A stretch of 64,000 nucleotides of DNA. Origin: Toxorhynchites rutilus septentrionalis (lineage: Eukaryota > Arthropoda > Insecta > Diptera > Culicidae). A program made the position numbers and the translations under genes. The stretch covers positions 297,979,614-298,043,613 of the forward strand of contig NC_073746.1 in the NCBI RefSeq assembly GCF_029784135.1, written 5' to 3'. Below are positions 56,415 through 64,000 of the stretch, in pieces. The notes below the pieces were generated by a model, which searched no databases, was not told the DNA's origin, and saw only the letters and a program-made list of their open reading frames with translations. Within the stretch, counting starts at the first letter, position 1. Each line of letters begins with the position of its first letter.

Positions 56415-57479
56415 TAGTGACCCGCCGCATTTGTCGTCAATTTCGACCAATCAGAATTGGGTATTTCCGTCAGGATAGAGGTTGAAATTTTTCAATTGTT
56501 CGATAGTTAGTTTCATGACATATATTATTTTCTTCAATAATAACAATAACAATAACATTTTTTTTTATTATGAAGTGCCGAAATCGGTTGACGCAAAAGT
56601 TTCATCAATCCATCATGAAATAACTGAGCAATAAGCGTTTGTAATTGGACAATTTTCACGATATGCTCGATGTTTGATTTTCAATTTGTACCCCAATATG
56701 TTCCCAAAAGACGTTATCCTATGTCAAAAAATAAAAAGAACGTTATTTACCATAGACCTTTTGTTGAACCTCATAGGGGTTCAAAAAATAGTCAAAATTT
56801 CTTATTTAGTACCCTATACAGTATTTTCCATAGAGTGATTTGGTTTGGGGGCACTTTTTACTTCCATACCCAGCCAGGCCCTTTAAATGATTTATTTATC
56901 ATTTAAATTTTCTATAAAACGCAATAAGATATATATTTGACTGAACGTATAACCTGGATTAAGGCTTTGAAGTGATTTGTGGTGGTTCACCGCACTAACC
57001 TCATGATCTTTAGTGGCCGATATTCCTGCATTTTACTCATTTTCATCACCCGTGATGATTCGTTTCAGAATTGGATCTATTTTGTTGCATCTTTTGTTGC
57101 AAAAATGTCGATATTGTGAGCTTTTACCGACTGATTTCCAGTCAAACCGGACGTTCTCATTTTGGGTTTCGAAATAACCTCAGAGAACAATGCCTGACAT
57201 CCGTTGGTCGAGTCGGTTCCAAAATCATGTTGTGATGTCTCTTGAACATTTCCCGTTGACATCCGGTTTGTTAACTAACCGGAAGCCATCGTTTTGGATT
57301 CCAATCTGTTCTCACAGATCAATAATCGTTATCCGCTGGCCTAGTCGATTGCACATTACTTATATTGGGGTTTATGGTTGGTCACATCGTGTTATATCCT
57401 GTTTCTATACAAAATTTTTCTCATATATATAAATTGCGTAATTTCAAGAAAACCACCTGAGCACATCAACAATAGGCGG
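56415..57479. other. Sequence without a recognised gene
   Basis: 57110-57330 contains a pair of loosely inverted blocks around CCGGAAGCCATCG/CATCCGTTGG, not strong. Otherwise AT-rich. Confidence 0.3.
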
Positions 57480-57770
57480 TAACATTGATGAAGTGAAGAA
57501 GCTAGTATTGGGCCATCGTCAGATCGTTTTAAGAGAAGTTGCTGAGGACCTGAACACATCGATTGCCTCGTGTCGTTCGGTTTTTACCAATGTTTCGGAC
57601 ATGAGACGGGTCGTCGCGAAGTTCGAACCAAACCAAACGGCAATCTAAATTTGCTCCATGGTGATAACTGATGACGAATCACGTGCTTACGGTTATGACG
57701 TGGAAACCAAAGCTTAATCATCCCTATGGAAGCTGCTGAATTGGAATAGGAATAAATCGAAGACGAGCCG
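57480..57770 (+). pseudogene. Mariner (DD34D) transposase fragment
   Basis: Reads IDEVKKLVLGHRQIVLREVA, then EDLNTSIASCRSVFTN, DMRRVVAKFEPNQTA, a stop, and VITDDESRAYGYDVETKA, which corresponds to the first catalytic block of mariner (consensus TGDETWVYGYDPETK). Several stops. The C-terminal half is missing. Confidence 0.65.
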
Positions 57771-58600
57771 AAACACGTACAAGTGAAGCAGCTGTCAAAA
57801 ATTAACTGAACATTAAAAAAAAAAAGGATTAACATTACCGTGCACGTCTCTTTTTTCTCCGCATCTGATTGCTGCTCGACTGACCGATTTCATAAATCAA
57901 AGATAGGAAGAGAAATAAACCGTCAATTCTTGATGAACAACCTGCACTTCAACATAACACTTTGATGTTTTTTTCCTGTGTTATGCTGATGTAGATTACA
58001 TGCATTCCGCTCGAAGATAATCTACCCACTTAAGCTATCAAACCTATCTACCAGCATTCTTCATTCAGTCAGTTTCTATTTAGAAGGCACGCAAGAAGAC
58101 AATACAGCCCTTCTGCGGAAGTGGGTTTCTGCTGCCAGCGTCTATCAAGTGGGGAGCTACGAAGGTCCACAATAACGTGGTCAGGATAGGTTGCATCCTA
58201 CTGCGCATCACTCCCGCCAATTTCACAAAGGACTTTCACCTCATTTGCATCCCACCATTTCTTGTGTCGGTCAGATGCACACATATCCACGAATACACGG
58301 ACTTACATACCGTGGTTTGTAAAACATTAGGATGTACTCAGCTCTGCACAGCGGGAAGGGGAGAAATAGTCTATCATTAAGCCGCGAAGAGGAAACTTGA
58401 AAAAATCGCTGACACTGCCAATTGTTGTCTTTTTATAGCTCACGATGACTTTGTTGGGATGCTACATTTTCTTCAAAAGTTGCAAGTTGGTTCTGAAGCG
58501 AAAATATGGGATACAGGGATTGGAGGTTCTATTTTATTTGGGAAGCACGAATCACAATATATGTCTTTAGTTTTTGGTGAATTATTTTGCCTCCATCCCT
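57771..58600. other. Sequence without a recognised gene
   Basis: Moderately GC-rich between 58080 and 58380 (for example TCTGCTGCCAGCGTCTATCA) but no motif that I can name. Confidence 0.3.
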
Positions 58601-58832
58601 GATTAACCCTTTGAGTGCTCTTATTATTGCGAGAAGCACCTTTTAACACATGATTTTGTCTTTCGGGAACACATTGGGGGTACAGATTGAAAAAGTCTAG
58701 ATTATATCGCTTATTGTTCATTCATTTTTCGATGGATTTAAAAAATGGCACTTGAAAAGCTAAAACTTTTATAAAAATACCCAAACTCTTTCGCATTTCT
58801 GCATATTTGACTCCACACTCAAACGGTTAATC
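58601..58832. mobile_element. MITE with TTAA ends, 232 bp
   Basis: GATTAACCCTTTGAGTG at 58601 and CACTCAAACGGTTAATC at 58816-58832 match at 16 of 17 bases. TTAA followed by CCCTTTG is the style of piggyBac-related MITEs. Confidence 0.65.
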
Positions 58833-59849
58833 ATCTACGAGCAAGCTTTTCGACACTATTCCTAAGACGAAGCAACTGACTCGACCGAATTCATGACATT
58901 TTATTAAATTTATTAAAATATATTTGAGCTAAATTATTGCTAAACATCAGGAATTTGTTTAACCAACCAGCTAGTCACTGCAATCATTTGCAATTTTGCA
59001 ATACAAATTTCCACAAAAACAAGTTTGTATATCCTGGCATCAACTTTGATTAACCAAACTATTTTGATTCATCTTGTCATGTATCTTCCAAATGAGAACG
59101 ATGTATATTTTTCGGCTTTTTAACCCAAAAAGTTTCTCGATATTGTTGTTCCTAAGCGAATGGTTTCTACAAGAAAATAATTGTATATTTCGAATTCCCA
59201 TAGTTTGGACGTATTCTTAGAGACAGAGATTTCTGTAATTATTTCATTCGTGGACCTTCGAATAAAACACGCATTTTCATGACTATCTGCCTCGGGTATC
59301 CGAATATTCCCAGGTTGGTTGGTTGGTTGAATCATGTTTGCACCAAAGTTTTCCTCACATCAGTTGAAAACATATGTGTAATCATTCTGTTGATATAATT
59401 TTTATTTTTACCACTAGTTTGAACAATCATTATTATCATATTAGCAGTGCCCCAAAAATCGTAAAAAAACATGAAGACGAAGTATCGCTTGACCAAGATT
59501 TGTCGAGGTCAAACGGCATTAATATAATATGAATTTTCTAGAGGCAAAAAATAGAAAACAAGAATTGATGCCGTATAAACTAAAATGTGTTTTGAAATAC
59601 GTAATTACGAAATTGAAGTGTTGAAGTGCATAATTACGAAATAATAATTCGGATACCGAGACTTCATATTCTCGTTCTTGACTGTTTTGTGAGCACCGAT
59701 TCGGAACCGATTTGTAGTTAGATAATACGTTTTAAACTTTTTTTTCAAGAACCTATCAAGTAATGAGCGTTTGATTTTTTTTGCTCTTGCGTTTTATGTT
59801 CAGTTTTTAAATTTTTATTTTACACTTCTATATTGTTTAGAAGGGAAAT
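58833..59849. other. AT-rich sequence, nothing recognised
   Basis: No gene or repeat identified. Confidence 0.35.
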
Positions 59850-60437
59850 TGCGTCACATTTACCCGAAAGACAGTTACTCGAACGACAGCTACCCGAAAT
59901 ACATTTACCCGAATTCCTGTCTCCCGAATGTAACAATTACCCGAATGAACATGTACCCGAATGCAGCACTTACCCCAATAAACATTTACCCGGATGTGAC
60001 ATTTACTCGAATGCCCGAATGTAACGTTTGCCCAAAATTGACATATACCCAAATGTACTATTTACAGCTATATTTAATTAGATGGTATTTTTATATTTTA
60101 TCCTGATAAGCGTCATTTATACATGAACTGGTTTCTAAAAACTCTACTCCATGAGTAGAGCAAAATCGAGAGAGAGCGTTGCGAACTTTATTTTTCATAG
60201 TTATGAAAAAGATGTATAGGTTCACTTTTATACTAATTGAATTATTAATTTTGTACGAATGGTGGATTTTCAAATTCGATCATAAACATAATGCCGTCAT
60301 TTGGATCACGTAGCCCATACACGTAGAAGAAAGTTGTAAATTTCAAGCTGTCGCCATAAAATTCAGAGATTGAGATATTGAAATCTGTTATAACACAATC
60401 AGATTCTCGAGTTTTTAGGAGAAACAAGGTCACTGTA

Positions 60438-61787
60438 ATTGTGCTACCTTGGCCGAGTGATTTGCGTCAAACCTAACATGCCGGATGTTCGGGTTCGATT
60501 CCCGTTCTGGTCGGGCAAATTTTCGTCAAAGAAATTTCCTCCGTCTTGCACTGTGGTCACGCCTATTCTAGAGCTTGACACTCAGAATGCATTCGAAGCG
60601 TGTTATTTGGCATATAAATCTCAACTCAAAGTACTAATGAAAAAGACGCAAGTCATACAGGTAAGCTTCGATACAACGTACGTTTCTCTTTCAAAATTGT
60701 GCATTGTATAGAATTGCACGTTATTTCAAAGCATAATAAAGAACTCATGAACATAGCTTATTACTTTATTGTGATACTGTTTGGGTAAGATTAGTAAATA
60801 AAGATGGAAAAGTTCAACTAGAAGATGAAGCCAATCTTCCTCATGATGTTTCCGTTTATACTGTTGATTAAAGATAGATTCATTTAGAATCAGGAATCAC
60901 TGAACTTGTTGTATCTCGGGATTGGGTAGAGATACAAAAAGGTTTTTATACCAAAATACGGATAATTTATTGTTTTTCAGAAAAAAAAACATCTATAGTT
61001 TTGATGAATTTTTGCACTGTTCTTCGGATACCTCCATCAAAGTTTGGACTTTCTGTTGGTCAACCTCAGCGGCCATTTTATTCCATGATCACTTCATGTC
61101 TGCAGCATCCCGAGTCACTTTGGCAACCCTTCTTCCACTAAGACGCGTTCTCTGATCCATCGGAACAACAGTTGCACGTTCACGAAAACGTTTGAGCACA
61201 TCATACACTGTCACTTTCAGCGATTTCGCGATTTTAGTATCTGACCATGCCGGAATTTTAATGTGGGTGTCCAAAATCAAATTTCAAATCTCAAATTTCA
61301 ACATAAAACGGATCAACTGAAATTTTCACCGTCTGAAGATACAGGTTTTTCAAACAATTTGCTATCAAAAGATTTGAGATACGCCTACTACGACCGCTGC
61401 TATGAAATGAACCTTTACTCTTCAGCACAAGTGTTCAAACCATATTGCAGAGCATGTAATGCAAATTTCATAAGGAAAGTCCTGATTATGGACTATGGAA
61501 TCAGATCAGCTTATTCATAATGCACAATACACAGATAGATTGTTTTTATAGGATTTTCAATGCTCTAATTGAAATTCGGAACCTATACCCAGGTCACTAA
61601 GTGACCTTTGTTGAACCTGTGAAATTGACATGAAACTCTCAGTAGTTATTCCGAAAAGATCTTTTCCACATTGAAAACGTGTATGTTATATCGAGGTAAA
61701 ATATACGTTGTATCGAAGTTCTCCTGTACTATGCTGAGATGGGGAAGTTCCTCTAGCAACGTTAGTGCCACTTAAAAGGAAGAAGTA
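60438..61787 (+). mobile_element. Feilai SINE, split by a TIR transposon
   Basis: Head and body at 60438-60655 (GGCCGAGTGATTTGCGTC, GGTTCGATTCCC, AGAATGCATTCGAAGCGTG, GACGCAAGTCA) and tail at 61729-61787 (GAAGTTCCTCTAGCAACGTT, AGTGCCACTT, AGAAG). Joined, they restore Feilai order exactly as in the copy at 25476. Confidence 0.85.
60658..61726 (-). mobile_element. TA-flanked TIR transposon inside Feilai, 1069 bp
   Basis: Ends CAGGTAAGCTTCGATACAAC and, in complement, CAGGAGAACTTCGATACAAC, with TA on both sides (60656-60657, 61727-61728). TA targeting suits Tc1/mariner/pogo elements. The minus strand at 61280-61089 encodes WSDTKIAKSLKVTVYDVLKR, a helix-turn-helix of IS630/Tc1 type, and DQRTRLSGRRVAKVTRDA. 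No catalytic domain was recognised, so it is nonautonomous. Confidence 0.75.
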
Positions 61788-62149
61788 GGCCACTCTAATA
61801 CAATTTATATGGATAGAACGTTTACCCGAATGGTGAACAATCCCAAATGAGAAAGAAAGAAATATTTAAAAAAAATTGTTGATAATCCTGATAATAAATT
61901 AAATTCAGTTGAACACCATCCGATAGAGAAGCTCATTTGTCAAAGATAGAATAATTTTCTGTAATTATTGGCTTAAGATATTTACGTTTGTTGAATCCAA
62001 TTCAAATATTTAGAACGAAAAAAGAAACGCAAAAGAACAGCTCAGGCTTAACACGAAAAAATTGTATTGAATATTATTTTGTTTGGTACTTACGTATTAA
62101 CGCCACCGCAGCGTAATTTTCTTTACAAGTTTCTTAAGAGTGAAATTTA

Positions 62150-62420
62150 TTCTGAGGTAAATGTAATGGGAATGAAGTCCCCATCTAACGAGGGTAAGGG
62201 TAGACTCGCTAATGCTCGGTTGGACCTAACTAAAGGATCGTCTCCTATGCTTCAAACTAACCGGGCAAATAGGTGGAAAACAGGTTTGCCTTCGAGAGGC
62301 TGCCGCATCCAACGGCGGGTCGACGGCCAATTCGAATTGCATCACCTTGGCGGCTTGGGGCCGCCTCGGTTCCTTATTTTTGTTAGATGTGTACCTAGCC
62401 CCTTTACCTCAGAATTGCGA
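62150..62420 (+). other. GC-rich block of unknown origin
   Basis: About 250 bases stand out from the AT-rich surroundings, with GGCGGCTTGGGGCCGCC forming a small hairpin (about 62350). The plus strand is open (VNVMGMKSPSNEGKGRLANA, then RLDLTKGSSPMLQTN). It resembles the 5' region of a non-LTR retrotransposon but I cannot name it. Confidence 0.35.
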
Positions 62421-62790
62421 ATTTCATTGCGAATAAATTGGCGTTAATATATAAGTACCATTTTTTCCTTATCAATTCTTTTCACATTTTGATGGCAATT
62501 ATGCATCATAATTTTTATGTTAAAATTACCTGTTTTATTTTCGAAATACTCCATAGTGCGTGTTCATTTCTGAATGATCTCTTAGCCTTAAAGAGCAATA
62601 CGGAAAGGAAAGCAGATGGCATGTTGATTGTGCCTACACTTATTTCTAAAAATGACACAGCATCTAGTATCATTCTCAAATTTCCTCATTACAATTTTCC
62701 ATTTTACTTCGTATTTATATTGCTCTTTCGGGTAAATGTGCTTCGGGTAAACGTGTTTCGGGTGAATAGTATTCGGGTGTATGTGACACA

Positions 62791-63089
62791 ACCCTCTAGG
62801 ACACGACCGCATTGTTGACGTAGAGTTACGGAATTATTTTATCTAATTCGCTTGTTTATCATAATTTCGAATGCATCGAAATTTTCGAAGAAAGTTGAAA
62901 ACTCTGAAAAAAGCCGGAGATTTCCGAGAATGGTTGATCTATTATTCATTCCTGTCCACTCGAAAACAACACACAAGCTGACCATATGTCGTATATTAGG
63001 AGTGCTACATTTTTTTTTTTGCATAAAAACACATTTATTTGATTTATTATGAATTAATACATTATTTAAAGTAATGGGCCTCGCTAGCC
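62791..63089. other. Short repeat and AT-rich sequence
   Basis: 62800-62830 repeats the CGACCGCAT-GTTGACGTAG phrase of 55390. The remainder shows no gene. Confidence 0.4.
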
Positions 63090-63295
63090 ACTAATTGTTC
63101 CCATCTTTCTGGAAATTTACGTGATTTACGAAGCGCTCACCATTTGAAACCAATAATGCCTTTAGCCAATTTTTGATACCCTGTTCTGAAGTAAAACGTA
63201 TTTCATTCAAAGCGATTCCTCTCAAAGTATCGATCGAAACAAATGGTAGTCGGAAGGGGAAAGATCTGGGCTATAAGGCCGTGAGCCAGAATTTC
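63090..63295 (-). pseudogene. Mariner (DD34D) transposase C-terminal fragment
   Basis: Minus strand reads YSPDLSPSDYHLFRSI, the third catalytic block, then after a frameshift LRGIALNEIRFTSEQGIKNW and SNGERFVNHVNFQKDGNN and a stop. The neighbouring RTE tail begins at 63303. Confidence 0.7.
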
Positions 63296-63302
63296 CCATA
63301 CT

Positions 63303-64000
63303 TACTTACTTACTTATTGATCCGTGTCTGCCTGTTGGGCAGAACAATGTGACGATGTCAGAAGTCTCCACTGTTGACGGTGATTTGCCATGGTTTTCAC
63401 TTGCCGCCAGGTAAGATTGGCATCAACAGTTTGGATGTCATTGTTAAGGCTACGCCGCCACGAGCCTGTGGGTCTGCCTCTTCTGCGCTGTCCTTGTGGA
63501 TTCCAGTCGAGGGCCTCTCTGCAGATCTCGTTTACTCTTCTCCCTAAGGTGTGTCCGATCCACATACACTTACGTTCGCGAGCTGATGACATCGACGATG
63601 GAGTTCCATATTGGATATCCAGTTGTGAGGCCACCATGCTCGAATTATATATCGCAGGCAACGATTAACGAAAACGTGCAGTTTTTGCGTTGTCTCCGTC
63701 GAGACGCACCACGTTTCGCAGGCGTACAGCAGTACGGATTTAACGTCCGAGTTAAAGATTCGGGTTTCCGTATGTAGAATGATCTGATTTGAGCGCCAGA
63801 TATTTCGTAGACCTGCAAAGGCAGCCCTGGCCTTTCTGATCCGTGTGGCTATATTGGTCTTGGTACCACCATCCGGCGTTGTTTGGCTCCCAAGATTTTG
63901 GAACGTTTCCACCTGTTCAATTCTTTGTCCCGCTACTGTGAAGCTAGAGGTATTGTCAGTGTTCACTACCATGGATTTAGTTTTGGCTACATTTACTGCG
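63303..64000 (-). mobile_element. RTE-clade non-LTR retrotransposon 3' end (JAM1-like), runs off the window
   Basis: Minus strand encodes the reverse-transcriptase C-terminus in two frames: VVNTDNTSSFTVAGQRIEQV, ETFQNLGSQTTPDGG, IRKARAAFAGLRNIW, SVLLYACETWCVS (63972-63560), then WIGHTLGRRVNEICREALDW, NPQGQRRRGRPTGSWRRSL (63560-63314). The 3' end is a short tandem tail, TAAGTAAGTAAGTA, typical of RTE elements, which in Aedes include JAM1. No RNase H follows, as expected for RTE. Confidence 0.8.

Larger units (their letters stand above)
59850..62790. mobile_element. Element bounded by inverted arrays of TTTACCCGAATG
   Basis: About ten copies of an ATTTACCCGAAT-type 20-24-base unit run from 59855 to 60055. 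The complement (CGGGTAAATGTGCTTCGGGT and so on) runs from 62727 to 62785, with GTCACATTTACCCGA facing TCGGGTGTATGTGAC at the tips. One more copy lies at 61823. A Feilai SINE, itself interrupted, is inside. Confidence 0.55.

Noticed and set aside
59833..60106. Repetitive protein with Tyr-Pro-x repeats (IYPNSCLPN...) at 59771-60106
   Set aside because: The pattern is the translation of the TTTACCCGAATG array that forms one end of a mobile element; the other strand and the 62.7-kb copy are equally open.
63390..63777. Plus-strand open frames over 63390-63777
   Set aside because: They are antisense to the clear RTE-clade reverse transcriptase C-terminus on the minus strand.

Overview
The window is eukaryotic and almost certainly from an Aedes-type mosquito. 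The strongest pointer is a complete tRNA-derived SINE at 25476-25756 with the GAAGAAG tail and internal text I recognise as Feilai, a SINE described from Aedes aegypti, plus at least four more pieces of it. Other support: an insect 7tm_6 odorant receptor, DD37E mariner-like elements of the mosquito ITmD37E type, many MITEs, Helitrons, and AT-rich intergenic DNA with short intron splice sites.

Only two host genes can be supported. (1) A six-exon minus-strand gene, 26419 down to 12640, encodes a predicted type II membrane protein of about 1080 residues with four Ca-binding-like FG-GAP/VCBS loops, most like the FAM234 (ITFG3) family. Its first intron (15805-26115, 10.3 kb) is packed with transposons. 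(2) About 1.5 kb away and divergent is a plus-strand odorant receptor (27885-29054) that reaches the exon encoding the SLASYST motif. No final C-terminal exon is visible; a broken pogo-type element begins about 400 bp downstream.

Layout: 1-6060 intergenic repeats and one MITE; 6062-10154 mariner remnants, a tRNA-like fragment and a MITE; 10155-12640 nothing recognised; 12640-26419 the FAM234-like gene with its TE-filled intron; 26420-29054 divergent intergenic region and odorant receptor; 29440-32720 two opposed pogo-like pseudogenes, one split by a non-LTR insertion with a perfect 13-bp target duplication; 32797-35636 a TTAA-ended MITE and a 1.64-kb foldback element; 35890-39800 an RTE-like non-LTR element split by a compact 2147-bp LTR element (two 131-bp LTRs, 5-bp target duplication); 40367-45372 repeats, a duplicated unit with a tiny signal-peptide-like ORF, a foldback and a non-LTR fragment; 46480-47060 possible coding remnants; 49229-55520 Feilai, Tc1, a 1.76-kb foldback, a TIR element with nested insertions, a Helitron end, a tandem array and a fossil histone 3'-end signal; 56224-62790 satellites, mariner and MITE pieces, and a three-level nest in which a TA-flanked TIR transposon sits inside a Feilai that sits inside a repeat-ended element; 63090-64000 a mariner C-terminus next to the 3' end of an RTE-clade (JAM1-like) element.

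No CRISPR, operon or prokaryotic features are present. The most interesting signals are the compact LTR element with its internal repeat array, the four long imperfect palindromes (22.1, 34, 43.2 and 49.8 kb), the incomplete odorant receptor, the histone stem-loop fossil and the duplicated signal-peptide-like ORF. All family names come from recognising motifs by eye; no database was searched.
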